A stretch of DNA of 64,000 nucleotides from Heliopora coerulea (GCA_030142905.1 JASJOG010000144.1:310001-374000); one strand, 5' to 3'. Numbered from the stretch's first letter, positions 52,801 to 62,802 are shown. The notes: generated by a model not told the origin, from the letters alone. Numbers and translations are program-made.

Positions 52801-55800
52801 GTGTGATGGGATATCATTTCTGACAATATTTGAACTTTTATTTCTTTATAGCTATTTATCCTGAGTCCGCAGCTACTTTAGGATTTTGTCGTGGGGAGCC
52901 AGTTTATTCACGTGATTGTGTACACACGGTATGCATTATCACTGTATGGAGTTTAAAAGCATGCCCTGTTAAAACTTCTTATCAAGTAGCAGATAAATCT
53001 AATTGCAATACTCACTGCTTCCCAGATAGATTTTTGCAAAACGGAAAATCAATAGGACTAGACATTACAATGAATCATCCTTTTATTTTAGCTTCACACC
53101 CGAGAGTTATGGATGAAAGAGGCTAGGGTTGTAAAAGTAAGTTTTAATGCTCATTTTTCTTTAACAACTTTACTGTTTCCTTCCCTTCCTCCCTTTCATT
53201 CTGCCTTGGTTGCTTGCTTGCTTGCTTGCTCGCTCGCTCCTTCCCTCCCTCCCTCCTTCCTTCCCTCCCTCCCTCCCTCCCTCCCTCCCTCCCTCCCTTC
53301 CTTCCTCCCCTCCTTTTGTTTCTTCCTGCCTGTTTCAATCTGACCCTTTCTCCCCTTTTGTTTTCATCCCTTTCTCACTTTTCTTTCCTTGCATTCTTCC
53401 TTTCTTCTTTACTCTCTTGCTCTCTCCTTTCCTCCTAGCCGTTCCTCCTTTTGTTTGGTTTAATTTTTGTGTATGTATGTTTTTTTTTCTCCTGTTATTC
53501 TCTTACCCCGCCACTACATACCTGTCCAGTTGCTTTTCTAGCCTAGTTAATAGTTTGTGATATTTAACCCATATTTCACGTGCTTCAGGAAAAGATTATC
53601 TTTTCTTTTTAGAGTGGTGAGCAACCTTACAAAATTGTCAAAGGAAGAAAAAGTAGAGTGAGTTTCATAAAGTATCTCCAAGAATACCTCGTAGTTGTTA
53701 AACTATCAAAGCTATTTTAACTCCTGAACAGGACTTGCAATTTATATCTGCAGAGCAAAGGATGACCCATTTCATGTTGTTGTTTCTTAAGAGAAAACTG
53801 TTAGAAAATGTTGGTGAGATTACAGCGGAGTTGTTCGGAAAATGGCAAACAGAAGACTATGTCCCTCCACCCGTAATTGATGTGAGTTGCTTTAAGTTGC
53901 GCTTGTGAAGAAAAATGAGCGTTTCAGTAATGTTTTAAAACTTTAACTCTTCGTTCTCCAACGACAGGGGAAGATCCCAAGAAACGAGTATGGCAATGTT
54001 GAACTTTTCAAACCTAGCATGCTGCCGCCAGGAACTTGTCATATTCGAGGTGCGTCGTGACTGTTGATATACTATGAAGTTTTGTTTTGGTGTATTCGTC
54101 TCGCTCCGTGTCGCGCTGTTTCGCTTTCTATCGTTTCGCATCGTATTACGTTTCGTTTCGTGCCATGTCTCTACTTCTTTACAGCATGCTTAGTTCTACA
54201 AATTAATGTGTGTTGACTCCTTGAGTTACTGGTGTTGTTTAGTTCTACAAATTAATGTGTGTTGACTCCTTGAGTTACTGGTGTTGTTAACATGTAGTTC
54301 TGATCCTTTCTTAGTTCCTGGAATCCACCGTCTTGCTCGCAAACTCAGTATTGACGCCGTTCCAGCTGTCGTTGGGTTTGATTTCCATTGTGGATTTTCG
54401 CATCCCGTGTAAGTGTTAGAAAATTTAATAACTTGTCATTAAATGTCCCCGAAAGACAAAGGAGGGGTTTCTTGCGTTGTAAAGACTGTACGATCACGTG
54501 GGACTTCTACAAACCCTCTCAAGTCTTGAGGAGACATTTAATCATCAGTTTCTCTTATTCCGACCAAATAAAATTTGTAATGTTTAACATTCCTGTCTCT
54601 TCACGCTAGTTCATGCGTTCTCATGTTGGGAATGTTTAACGTTTTCCCTCTTTTTTGGGAATTTAGAACTAAATATCCCTGAAACAATAGAAACGTAGGG
54701 TAATCCTGTGTTTCTGCTTTAATTTGGGCCTCATAAAATTCATAAAACTATCGTAGGTGTCGCTCGGGTGTAAATGAAAGTGAGATGATTAGCATAGTAC
54801 GGTAGTAGTTGTCAGAAAATTATCTAGTTTCTAGTCTTTAAACTGTTTTACTCTGGTGGCCGGTAGCGTAACTTTTTTCTCATTGAGTAATTAATGAACA
54901 AATACATCGCAGTCCCATTTACTGCTGTTGGTAATTTAGTTCGTCTGATATGTTTGTAGTTTGTCAAATAGATTTTTCATGCGATGTCTCTTTTCCATCC
55001 AGACGAAACAAGCGAGGCAGCAATGGTGGATCTAGGCTGGTGCACACGGTGCACTTACACGGCTCAGAAGAGAATCACTCACATTTTTATTTCGTTGGGC
55101 AATTTTACTCGGTTGAATTTTATTATTCCTAATTTAAAGTTGTCTTTTCTGTACTAGGATTGATGGTGTCGTGGTTTGTGAGGAACACAAAGATGTTTTA
55201 TTAGACGCTTGGGATAAGGAACAAGAACAACGAATAAAACGAGAACAAGAAGTAAGACTGAAAACTTTGAAGCTTTGGGTTGTTGCTTCCTAGACACTCA
55301 TTAACCTGAGGCTTCCAGAGTTCTTGAAACAAAAAGCGAAACTGAGTTTGACGTCGTTTTTCTTTATTTCGTTTTCGTGTAATTCTTGATCAGTTTTGGA
55401 GGTACAAGTTTTCATCCCTTTAGAAACGTGAGAAGCGAGCGATTGATAATTGGACTCATCTGGTAAGAAGTTTGCGCATCAGGGAAAGATTGAAGAGGAA
55501 ATACAATATGGAGGTGTGTGACTAAAAGGGAAAGGTTTCTGTCGTGTAACATCATAAACAATTCTGTGGCTCTTATATTTCAGCGAAGTGAGCTGTTGTG
55601 ATAGATGCGACGAGTAGTGTTTGCACGTTTGTAACGGCCGTTTGATCGGATCTTCGCATAGTCAAGCCGTGTGAGAGCCGAGTCAGTTTTGATGTATGAG
55701 GATTTGGGTGGGCTGCAAGATAAATAAGCGAGTCGGCTACAGCAGAATTGACATCTAGTAAAGGTTGTCACGATTACCATTCATTGTTGAGTCGGAATAA

Positions 55801-57511
55801 TCTATGTTTCAAAATAACGTGATCATGCTGAATCATGCATGTGATTTGAAACAGTCAGTCAGCAAATCGCGAAGGAAGTAAAATTATGAGTGTCCAGCTC
55901 AAAATTTTGATATAAAGACTTTTTTTTGAACTATTATAATGATTAAAAGCCGCAAACAATTAAGTTTACTTAGTTTCACTTACGACACCCGACCCATTGG
56001 AAGTGAAAGTACATGCATTAGATCACGATATCAGTATATAGTTACCAGGCATGAGTTAATAGTACAAGCTTACCAATCTTACCCTTCTACAAGTCGGAAG
56101 AGTAATTGTGAGCATATTAATACCGTATTTTTATAGAGAAGAGATCTAGTTTCGGCTATGAGCAAGCTTTTCCTGATTAGTCATTCAAAATGTGTATCAC
56201 AGGAGGTGGTCATTAAAAGGTCGTCAAAAGAAGTAGTATGACTGTAATTTCTTGTATGTGGGACACTTGACAATAATTCATCAAAATGCACCCACAAACC
56301 TCTTTAGCACGGCAATGGTTCATAGTCGTTTTTGCTTGTCATATTTTAAAATTTAGCAATTCTTCCCTTAAGGATGAAGACAAAGTAGAAGAAAAAAATC
56401 AGTGCAACGAAACGGAAGATGTAACGGATATATCTCTCTCGTGGCCACTGAACAAACAAGGTGAGCTATAGCGACGTACATAATTTCGGTTGCCCTGACG
56501 TTCCTGAATTTCCCTGAATAATGCTATTTCAACTGTAATCTACCTAAGTCGTCTACTAATCCTGTCACATGAGGTGCCATCATACGGCAGATGTGATCGA
56601 AATTATTTCAAAAAGAGGCGGAATTTATTTGTAATCTTGCTATTTAGTTATGGCTCAATAACAAAAAAGCCGTTGATCTGACAGTAATCCGAACGATCAA
56701 CACCGCTATCTGAAACATGCAAATGCTGTAATGTTTTTCCTTTTTTCCCTTTTTATAACTTCGAACAATTTGGTTTTTGCATTTTCGATAAAACAATGGT
56801 TTCTTTGTGATGCGTAATACATGTGTCCGTGTTTGCAGCTTTGATACTGTAACAGTAGAAATGTCGAATTATGTCTTAAGATGAACCGTATGAAAACGTG
56901 TAGAACTAAAGCGAGACCAGACAGAGGTGAAAAGATATAAAAACTAGGAAATGACTCGTTATTTATACAAATCTAGGGCGTTGCGTGATCGAATATCCAA
57001 ATAACCTAAATATCCAAATTTAGGGCGTCTCGAAACTGAAATCGAGCGATCATAGGCTTTATAATTAATAATATTTTTACCATACATCATGGTTAACTAG
57101 TGCATGAAATTAAATTAACTGTTGAGTCGGTATGACGATATTATATTTTAGCACTTTTCTGTAACACGGTTTGCTTATATTTCATACGAATTGGAATCCT
57201 CATGTGTTCTCTGCCAGTTCTTGTCCCACGCCATCTGACTGAACTGTTTAATGACACAGCAAAGCTTGGCGAGTTAGATATTTCCGTATTTTCATTTATT
57301 TTTAATTTTCTCTTTCAATTTTTCTTTATCCTGAATTTTAATCGTGTAAAACAACTTCGTAACATTATCTGTTTTCTCCATGGCAGAGGGAAAGAGCACT
57401 AGGGCTGACAACGGTCACTGTCACGTATTTCTGGAAGCCAATCACTACCAAGATCCAATAACGGGCGAATGGACTAAAACGTGTTCTTGTGGACATAAGG
57501 AGCCCCTGTAG
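28835..57511 (+). CDS. XPC: XPC, nucleotide-excision-repair damage sensor, complete model of 29 exons
   Basis: XPC (yeast Rad4 family) detects helix-distorting DNA lesions in the nucleus with RAD23 and centrin and recruits TFIIH. The model joins four unit B exons to 25 unique exons and gives 1058 residues (human 940) with every phase compatible. Exons 1-4: 28835-28961, 30193-30498, 30767-31075, 38471-38602 (disordered, Lys-rich, then acidic). Exon 5 (42145-42286) is acidic and ends in a segment like the human one before the transglutaminase-like domain. Exons 6-29 are itemised in the next entries. About 11 residues expected between exons 10 and 11 by comparison with human were not found, so a microexon may be missing between 45563 and 46540. 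Exon 13 uses a slightly weak donor (GTTGGT). Confidence 0.93.
33644..33840. repeat. Foldback element, unit B
   Basis: Unit B counterpart of the element at 15219-15415, with the same inverted ends AATTACTGA/TCAGTAATT; one end has changed (GACCC for GATCC). Confidence 0.5.
34152..36371 (-). CDS. Uncharacterised multi-pass membrane protein, unit B (long-linker form)
   Basis: A 739-codon ORF, paralogue of 15657-17291. After an N-terminal hydrophobic segment (residues about 8-26) comes a polar linker of about 260 residues, rich in Ser, Gln, Glu and Pro. The linker carries about three degenerate repeats of 60-odd residues, each opening with STSE-E/D-S (near [36 protein letters not shown]). The C-terminal 450 residues hold about ten membrane segments and closely match unit A. 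It ends TSW at a stop that overlaps a splice-donor-like GTAAGA, so the true C-terminus may be spliced. Upstream of the Met a reading frame continues to a possible acceptor near 36430, so a further 5' exon may exist. Family unknown. Confidence 0.72.
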   Translation of the reverse strand: MKYASKMIFEFIVGVIVSVLTHLISGLSEAYDKSHERYHGSSRTSQQSEPLLGENSQREDEGLAETPYLPQVYQYTINELGDRVQLAQDSEPPQQFIDSDQTPGSTSEESQKTDSPSEEFIQIKYEQADGSPHSSPADHYTANGQGNEPQIQDETGPSHLPQAHRCKLKEHSNEAQLSGDTNSPQPLSHSHQGDSSSTSEDSLESNAPKEKLTNRGYGKNNGSIVSPQTGHCIANKRGNPTWLLQETEITRQLRQKQQTEAGSTSEDSQNANAPSSTIAHRESKQVDGSTSPSNRSPGMYQSLKKSLEASFTIMVVALALGGFGIVMLCLDLNTSNLCFEWNHRYGTLPFPILGWKLFGEVIEAIILNLWFPVTILLLFRWSEFRSNYISILYVGLTVGVLVAIYKICLLFTGVFRTKLFYRYPGNVLFIFGIIYNGVLLAQKIRIVCASAIPSSVEIMIRITNHFIFGFVCSMIFRYKIVQAFTETSNDLIKVMLAAVTPLLTLAPTAFSKHSILSYTPEVVPPDRNFLLAYFSHGVSIILYRTMQADLNSRVIFIALSLLHGLLNFVGKTVQKFLVRMWAYLIARLRNMPQSGRHEPTPHDTPHHRRLKTDLQIQDMLFEDTALILSHAYLVLYLTTSFENSHWAVLKESLIRVFIGLGIDFVFNFLSISVQIHWFDIPIQRVWLENWKLHMLAHAIILMVTECYFSPVLLKVFQVRTRNSPEEYTVKNCTLPFTSW
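38603..42144. other. XPC intron 4: duplication right edge and tandem repeat array
   Basis: A 3.5-kb intron. Up to 39976 it matches unit A; after that it continues only in the 350-530 bp repeat array (to about 41300). From about 41450 to 42140 I see an AT-rich stretch with no supported feature apart from a small palindrome near 41764 (GTTGAATTTGAAGAAATTCAAC, inverted halves). Confidence 0.6.
39590..41300. repeat. Diverged tandem repeat array, about 350-530 bp units
   Basis: Recurring landmarks are GCAAGAxTCACAGTACCT (39715, 40066, about 40595, about 41128), GGTTTATTGCGTGTT (about 39965, 40477, 41005) and a GAAACTGTGGATGGTAG block (about 39925, 40433, 40952). The first unit is shorter because an internal block of about 180 bp (GGTGGTAGACCGAAGCA) is missing. 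Unit A has a single unit at about 22040-22440. No convincing open frame. Confidence 0.75.
43096..47361 (+). CDS. XPC: XPC exons 6-12: first half of the transglutaminase-like domain
   Basis: Exons 43096-43174, 43656-43724, 43979-44070, 44501-44552, 45525-45563, 46540-46599 and 47329-47361. Recognisable pieces are [42 protein letters not shown] and [20 protein letters not shown], which follow the human order and spacing. Rad4/XPC uses this domain, derived from a transglutaminase/peptide N-glycanase fold without catalysis, to grip DNA beside the lesion. The stretch equivalent to human RDDEELVH is not accounted for. Confidence 0.85.
45800..45880 (+). repeat. Degenerate SINE relic
   Basis: GGTTGAAGCATCAACCGGCGATCAGACGATCACGAGCTCGATTTC aligns loosely with the tRNA-like core at 17700-17771 (the ACCGGCGAT and CGATTC parts), with many changes. 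It lies in the XPC intron after exon 10. Confidence 0.45.
46765..47125 (-). repeat. SINE with duplicated flank in an XPC intron
   Basis: A minus-strand tRNA-like core (about 46858-46945, B box GGGCTCGATCCCC, A box TAGCTCAATGGTTAGAGC) belongs to the same family as 17398-17472. A block of about 118 bp beginning GAAGTGTGAGAGCTTGGAGA occurs on both sides (about 46786 and 47032), with the right block ending in a truncated core (AGCCCCAGACGGGAG). Confidence 0.65.
47540..47885. repeat. Degenerate GGTAT-type pentanucleotide satellite
   Basis: Imperfect repeats of GGTAT, GATAT, AGTAT and GTATG fill most of 47580-47880 in the XPC intron before exon 13. The open frames here are repeat artefacts. Confidence 0.7.
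48036..48549 (+). CDS. XPC: XPC exon 13: disordered insert of the transglutaminase-like domain
   Basis: A single 514-bp exon of 171 codons, starting [11 protein letters not shown]. It is rich in Lys, Ser, Arg and acidic clusters (DSDDERDFE), matching in position and composition the long disordered, phospho-rich insert of human XPC. It carries 27 CpG dinucleotides, against one in the 309-bp unit A exon 3. A large overlapping frame in another phase is a shadow. Confidence 0.85.
48550..49530. other. XPC intron 13
   Basis: It contains a short (GATT)n run near 48842-48868. The segment 49150-49270 has an imperfect inverted match (GGTGGATAGTG near 49161, CACTATTCACC near 49217). No gene supported. 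Confidence 0.45.
49531..51399 (+). CDS. XPC: XPC exons 14-18: second half of the transglutaminase-like domain
   Basis: Exons 49531-49581 ([17 protein letters not shown]), 49878-49970 ([13 protein letters not shown]), 50552-50673 ([31 protein letters not shown]), 50771-50804 and 51342-51399 ([16 protein letters not shown]). They align residue for residue with human WVCVDC...ATKPMTYVV, RVDAEWW and PLPTAIGLYKNHPLY. Intron 15, between 49970 and 50552, contains a long polypyrimidine tract. Confidence 0.9.
50010..50450. repeat. Long polypyrimidine (TTCC)n tract in XPC intron 15
   Basis: About 440 bp almost purely C and T on the plus strand, mainly CCTT, TTCC and TTTCC units, with the purest (CCTT)n near 50297-50332 and 50370-50414. 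Such purine/pyrimidine mirror tracts can form triplex DNA. The long open frames on both strands (Phe/Pro/Ser-rich or Glu/Arg/Lys-rich) are composition artefacts. Confidence 0.9.
50932..51061. mobile_element. Palindromic 130-bp insertion with 14-bp target duplication
   Basis: Flanked by TTTACTTTAAATAT at 50918-50931 and 51062-51075. Arms TAACTGCCGTGACTGATCTCA and TGAGATCAGTTACGGCAGTT are inverted, with AAAAGTTAAAAGGTT and its near complement outside them; the loop is about 18 bases. A related element in opposite orientation is at 58346-58474. It lies in the XPC intron between exons 17 and 18. Confidence 0.8.
51718..51797 (+). pseudogene. Vestigial duplicate of XPC exon 18
   Basis: Aligns with 51329-51411 through the exon and both borders: TAGCTTCT, then CCTCTAC(C/T)CA(A)C(A/G)..TGTTACG, CAAGCC for CCATCC, and GTTCGTGA for GTTTGTGA. 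In the matching frame it would read [14 protein letters not shown] then stop TAG, against [14 protein letters not shown] in the working exon. The 5' splice site is lost (TTAGGTTC for TCTGTAAG). It lies 330 bp after the working exon. Confidence 0.75.
52109..55513 (+). CDS. XPC: XPC exons 19-27: beta-hairpin domains BHD1-3 and centrin-binding helix
   Basis: Exons 52109-52143 ([11 protein letters not shown]), 52852-52928 ([20 protein letters not shown]), 53092-53136, 53613-53657 ([11 protein letters not shown]), 53792-53881 ([14 protein letters not shown]), 53968-54049 ([20 protein letters not shown]), 54315-54408 ([17 protein letters not shown]), 55158-55251 ([18 protein letters not shown]) and 55424-55513. 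These are the most conserved blocks of XPC/Rad4: BHD1-3 bind DNA and flip out the damaged bases. The last exon has [16 protein letters not shown], keeping the W-x-x-L-x-x-x-L pattern that binds centrin in human XPC. Confidence 0.94.
53170..53340. repeat. (CCTCC)n/(CTTG)n low-complexity tract in an XPC intron
   Basis: A run of (TTGC)n at about 53208-53228 followed by (CCCT)n/(CCTCC)n to about 53310. Pyrimidine-rich sequence continues to about 53440. Lies just after exon 21. Open frames are composition artefacts. Confidence 0.85.
54188..54292. repeat. Exact tandem duplication, 52-bp unit
   Basis: TAGTTCTACAAATTAATGTG followed by TGTTGACTCCTTGAGTTACT and GGTGTTGTT occurs twice in a row with no visible difference, in the intron before exon 25. 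Being exact, it is recent. Confidence 0.9.
56373..57511 (+). CDS. XPC: XPC exons 28-29: acidic tail and Cys/His-containing C-terminus
   Basis: Exon 56373-56460 is acidic; exon 57387-57511 ends at TAG 57509. The final 41 codons contain [20 protein letters not shown] followed by [12 protein letters not shown]. The His-x-His and Cys-x-Cys-x-His spacing could bind a metal. Human XPC ends in a short unrelated tail as I recall it. Splice phases fit, but these two exons are less certain than the preceding ones because conservation is weaker. Confidence 0.75.
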
Positions 57512-58345
57512 ACGCTGAAGACTGCTCGGTTGTGATGCATCGACATTTGTTTTGCCTTCTCTAACTGATGGACAGTGACCCATCAACTTTCTTTTAGTTC
57601 CTTGCTACGCAAATTTGAAGCAGCACATCCTGGGACTATGAGTCAAAATGCTTTGCACTCGACTCGTTTTGACGAAGTTCATTGAGCTGACTCCTATTAT
57701 ACGTTGGAAGTAATACCATGTCGGAAACAAACTTCATAGAAGAACTAAACTGCACTGGTTTTTATTGCCAATGCTTTGCTCGTATATTCCAGTTAATTTT
57801 AGGTTACTTTTTTATGTGGTTATTGGTGCTCCAATTTTGAGAAATGTACTCGGAAACTCGAATGCCACGCCCAACTGATTATGACATAGCACGCCGGGAA
57901 AATGTAATTCCATGTACTTTTCGGCATCAACATTCATCTGTAAATACATACAGTTCGTTGCAGTTCTACGAAGAAGACTTTTTTATTGATGCCATATACA
58001 TCAGGGAAGGGTATCGTTTGTACCAGGATACTTACATGTTTTGGGAGAAACGGTTTGAAAGCAGTAAAACCGTATTGTAAGTTTGTTCTAACTCGCATTC
58101 GACTATGCATTACTCGAGACGTCGATAGGTACGCGGACTTTGCAAAACAGGAACTTGTTGCACACACCTCCTAACCATAATTTAATCACCTTGTACTTGA
58201 TTGAAAACCTTTTCCGTTTCCATTTGTTTGTTCCTGGGTAAGATTTTTAAGAGCTGATGATGATGGTACTCAGGGCGAACACCAGATTTTAGTAATTTCC
58301 CTTTTCATACACCAAGCTTCTACTCGGAAGAGGCGGAATAACGAA
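57512..58345. other. Downstream of XPC
   Basis: XPC 3' UTR and intergenic sequence. I see no further exon and no clear polyadenylation signal. Confidence 0.5.
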
Positions 58346-58474
58346 AAGGTAAAAAGTTAAAAGGTTGGTGACTGCCGTGACTGATCTCAAATTTGAATTC
58401 TTTGAGATCAGTCACGGCAGTTATCAACGTTTTGATTTTTTACCTTATTTATCACTGTCTACGCAGTATTCTAT
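58346..58474. mobile_element. Palindromic element related to 50932-51061
   Basis: Arms GTGACTGCCGTGACTGATCTCAAA and TTTGAGATCAGTCACGGCAG are inverted around TTTGAATTC. The tail ATCACTGTCTACGCAGTATTCT at the right is the reverse complement of the left tail of the 50932 copy, so the two copies are oppositely oriented. I could not find a matching target duplication here. Confidence 0.7.
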
Positions 58475-58881
58475 TCCTACATCGTCGATTGCAGTAACGA
58501 CAAACTGGCTAAACGTTTACAATAGCGGGCATGTGGTTTAGGAGCACAGATCTCAATGGCTGTGCTGAGATTAGTGCTTAGGTCCCACCGCACGTCATTG
58601 ATGAACATCAAACAGCTAATAACTCTGGCGCAGCGGCTCGTGTTTTTGTTTTCGCTTTTCTCTAGTCTCATTGACATCCCGGGTGTTGGGTCACTTTATC
58701 TAAACACGGAAATCCAATTGGTGTTTTATATTATAAAATAACAGGCGTCCTACGCACGCTCTGATTGGACGAGCCTCATTTTCTCTGGGTACAGAGACAC
58801 GGATGACGTCATTTTCATTTTGTGTTAGAGTACGGAGACAGATGACGTCACGAAAACTAGAAAAAACCTTCGTTATTTTAT

Positions 58882-59104
58882 ACGACAAATAGAAAATTGC
58901 TTTCGTGTCTCCGTACTGTTATAGAAACATGAGTGACGCCATTTCAGCCGGAAAATACCAGAGAACACTCGGCTGCTGCTCGTGTTTTCTGTTTCTGTTT
59001 TCTACCCCTTGTTCACTCGGCATTTTTCCGGTTGAAATGACGTCATCACGACTTTCATGTTTCTATCACAGCACAGACACTCAAGCAGTTTTCTATTTGT
59101 TAAA
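58882..59104. mobile_element. Foldback element with long inverted ends
   Basis: The left arm (ACAAATAGAAAATTGCTTTC, then GTGTC, ATAGAAACATGA, CATTTCAGCCGGAAAA) is matched by an inverted right arm (TTTTTCCGGTTGAAATGACG, TTTCATGTTTCTAT, GCAGTTTTCTATTTGT). Arms are about 85-90 bp with some mismatches and a central spacer of about 50 bp. No coding capacity. Confidence 0.75.
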
Positions 59105-62100
59105 CGTAACAACAGATAAAAGTCATGAACTATATTAACGCATTCCTGAAATAAGCAATTGTCGCAAAAATAGTCAACTGCCAATCTGTGACAAACTTAT
59201 AACCATCTCAACTTACTCGGCAGGATAAGACTTCTTTTGTTTTACTCTGGCTAACTACTTTACTTTACTCCAAAGGGAAAACTCATGCAGTGAACGGATT
59301 AAGAAGATCGACCCTCCACGATTAATCAAAACTCTGGTCAAAAGGCAAGCCACTTCAAAGAGGTGGGGGGAAAAAAGAAACAAGTTTGTGTTTTCTCGCT
59401 ATTCGAAAGTCGAGCAACGTACCAAGTGTTAGAATCACAGTATTCAAACACTCAAAAAGATCAAGTATTTCTTTTACACAAATAAGACTGAATGTGCAAC
59501 CCAAAGTTCAATGAACATTTTGATGGGAAATTTTGTGTCTGGATACTGATCAAACATGGGTGTCAACCAATCGGATCTCGCACCCCCAAGCGCGCTATTT
59601 TTCGATCGGTTGCCATAGTTTTTCGAACTTTGTTCCCAGGCGTTCTCGTGCCTAGCTGTGGATATTCGGATTAGTGTGAAAACGTGCTGCGATCATTTGT
59701 TTGTTGTCCTGACTGGTTCGTGGAACGACGAAAATAAATGTGGCATTAGCTGTTTGTTTAATTTTTGGTGATTCAGTTAACAAACGAGTTCTCCACCGAG
59801 CCATTGACAGGTAAATACATAGTTAAAGTTAAAGTGAAACACGAGATGTATGAATGGAAGACTTTGTTTTCACATATGAATGTGTTTTTGAATTGGCGGG
59901 AAGAAGGCTCGTCTATTCAATTCATTGAGACTTTGAAATCCCGGTACAGTCCAACGTCAAGTATTTGGACTGTCTTCAAGCTCAAAGAAATTTTCATATT
60001 TCCAAACTACGAGTAGTTTGAATCTTTTCAAGAACTACAGGTAGTACCCTGAAATTTTTCAAAATTACCAGTAAAAGATCTTCCTTCAGTTTTAGAACAC
60101 TAATTAAAGATTAATTTCTTTCATTTGTGATTCATGAATTGTTAAAAGTTTGTTAAGTAGTGGTTCATGAACGTTTAGGAAACCGGAAGGTACGTCGTTT
60201 TGCTGCTAATTCGGTAAAGGAATGATTTCATATTTTAACATGCAAGTTTTAACATGCAAAATAAAGCTGCCAGCATGATTTTGTTGGGAAAATCACACAG
60301 GTCTGCATGAACCAGTTATGGATAAATTTTTGTAAGGGAAGCTTCTGTGGAAAAACAAAAATCAAAGCACTAACTTGACTTCTGGGGTTTTCATTACAGT
60401 TTGAAGTTGGATGATTGTGATGTTGTTATGATGTGGCACACTGGAAGCAGAAAGTACTTGTGGTGTACTGTTTTGAATGAAAATCGATGTTTTTCAATTT
60501 GGCACATAATTTGGATTGTATACATCAATAAACAAGAGAAATGAGAGAACTCAATAGAAGTCAAAAAATACTGAACAGTACTTAAGTATTTCTTTCAACA
60601 TAGAAAGAGAGCAGATGTCTACTTATTCAGGTAAGACAGCAGACTGAGTTTGCCTTTCATAAGATCTTATGTATTAAATACTTTTAAGCCATTATTTACT
60701 CCTATAGTGCCTGTTGAGATTTTAGCAGTACAATTAAAACTGTTGCAATGATATTATAGCCCAATCAATTTTATTTTGGATTAATGGTGGTTGCTCCATG
60801 TAAAGATGAGGTTGTGGATATTTAAGTAACTACCCAGTGAGTTACATGTAACAAGCAGCTGGAGTGGTAAAAGGAAAACAGTACAGCCTAATCACCTGAA
60901 GTGATTGTATCTCATGGTGACCTTTTCATATACCTAGTTGACTAGTGCTGGTTTCTGCTGTTAGTACACAAAGATTATTAACCAGTGGCTTATATTTTTG
61001 AAACCACTGATCAAAAATTAAGGCAAATGCAATTTCTTAGCTTCTGGATAACAAATGTTTCTTGGCAGAGAATGCCACCATACCCTGATGGAAGGTTATC
61101 TCATTCCCATATGCTACTGATGTTGTACCATGTCATTTTTAATTGCCATGGTAACATGAGCTGTCTGTCACTTTTGATTAGATAATAGAGAAGTCAGTAA
61201 AAATGTGCTGGGAATATGAGAAATCATATCAGAGGTATTGGCTGTGGACTCTTTCTCCACCACAATCTCAAAAGACAAAAAAAAACCCTAAATGGAGTTA
61301 AGAAGGCAATCCATCAGATTTCAGTCATCATTTCATTCATTTGGCTCCCCTGTCAGCAGCAAAAAAGGACAAGAAAAAGCTCATCCACCCTCCTTTTTAG
61401 ATGCAGATTATAAATTATGCTTATTCTGTTCTTGTTAACTGAACTTGAAAATTGTGTTCATATATTTTGTTTTTGAAAAAGTAGCAGAAAAGGCAAAAAG
61501 GATTGGAACTTTTTTCTCAGCAATTTATTGTGTGCTTGCCACTGTTTTACTAAAATGGGTGTTTTTCATTGCAAATTGTTTCACACTTCGACATCCTGAT
61601 ACATAGTGCAATGAAAGGTCCAAGGGGAGAAACCTGGTTTGCAAAATAAATGCACAGAATTGACATTCTGACACTGCCATAATTCTGTTTCAGTTTGCTA
61701 AATGACATGGTTGGAACTTTTCGTCCTAATAAGTGTTTAGGTACACGATGACACTAGGATATTATTATGGAAAGAAGTTTGAAGATTAATCATAAAACAA
61801 TTGCTAAAGACAAACTTGTGGTGGGTGATCACATAAAAACTACAATTCTACTACCACACAAATAAGCAGAGTATGTTCTTATGTGCCAACTTACACAAGC
61901 AAAAATTAATCTAGCAGCGAAGCCAACAATATATAAGTATTTTTGCTTGTTGCATGCATATTCAATTGCATTGGGACTTTAGAAATATTTGACTTAGTAC
62001 ATGCTTTGTATTATGGAGGTTTGGAACATGCAAAATGACTTGGATTAAAATTTTACACGTGAAATGTTGGCATACGAAACGTGTACGTCTTCACAAATAA

Positions 62101-62615
62101 ACATGGAAATTAATGTCACATATATTAAATATTTGTTTCACATGGAATACTACGGTCATGTGATGTCAAATGATGTGTGAATAATGAATGCTCGTCCGGC
62201 TTCTCTCTAACTAAGTTTAATACGGATTCCCCTCAGACGGTACAAATCTCAATAATTTATAATTTTAAGATTAGTATGGCCCAACAACCACAACTAGTTT
62301 AGGAACAAGTATGGATGGTTTCGACGTGACGTCACGGCGGCTATGTTTGTGATACGTTCACGAATGAAACTTATCTATTGTTATATAGCCCTGTATTTCA
62401 CGTACGGCACGCATTCTATTGTTTGGTTTAAGGTCACATGACATGTTACAAACAAACCGTTTCCTGTTACAGACCGTGAGCGGGCAACAATTTTTTTTCT
62501 TCAGAGGGCAACATCGCGATATTACCTGGAGGTACATATAAGTGTTTTCCGTTTGTACACGTGATGATTACGTGACACCATGATGAATTGTTGTCTAAGT
62601 TGCTTGCGACAGTTA
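59105..62615. other. Intergenic stretch, no gene identified
   Basis: Nothing coding is supported. About 60200-62200 is strikingly poor in CpG and AT-rich, unlike its flanks, which may mark the body of a germline-methylated gene starting near 59700. A possible donor GTAAAT follows ATTGACAG at about 59810, but I found no conserved protein. Confidence 0.45.
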
Positions 62616-62797
62616 CAGGGACGGCGGAGCCGGGGGGCTGCAGGGGCTGTACCCCCCTACTTTTTTCCAAATGTAATGTTGAAACAACTACGCTTTAAAA
62701 CACTTGTTGTGCAATTTCCCAGAGAAGCATACAAAATGCTGTATTTTTATCTCAAGCCCCCCCCCCCCCCACTCGTAATTCCGCTCCGCCGTCCCTG
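62616..62797. mobile_element. Small DNA transposon (MITE), 182 bp, 5-bp target duplication
   Basis: Terminal inverted repeats CAGGGACGGCGGAGC/GCTCCGCCGTCCCTG (15 bp perfect) flanked by AGTTA at 62611-62615 and 62798-62802. Internal G and C runs include 13 consecutive C at about 62758-62770. The CAGGG start and 5-bp duplication resemble hAT-type elements, some of which make 5-bp duplications; the superfamily is a guess. Confidence 0.8.
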
Positions 62798-62802
62798 AGT
62801 TA

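Noticed and set aside
59492..60016. ORFs of 60-83 codons as a new gene 5' end
   Set aside because: No conserved protein similarity, no consistent splice chain; noted only as a possible region for RNA-seq.
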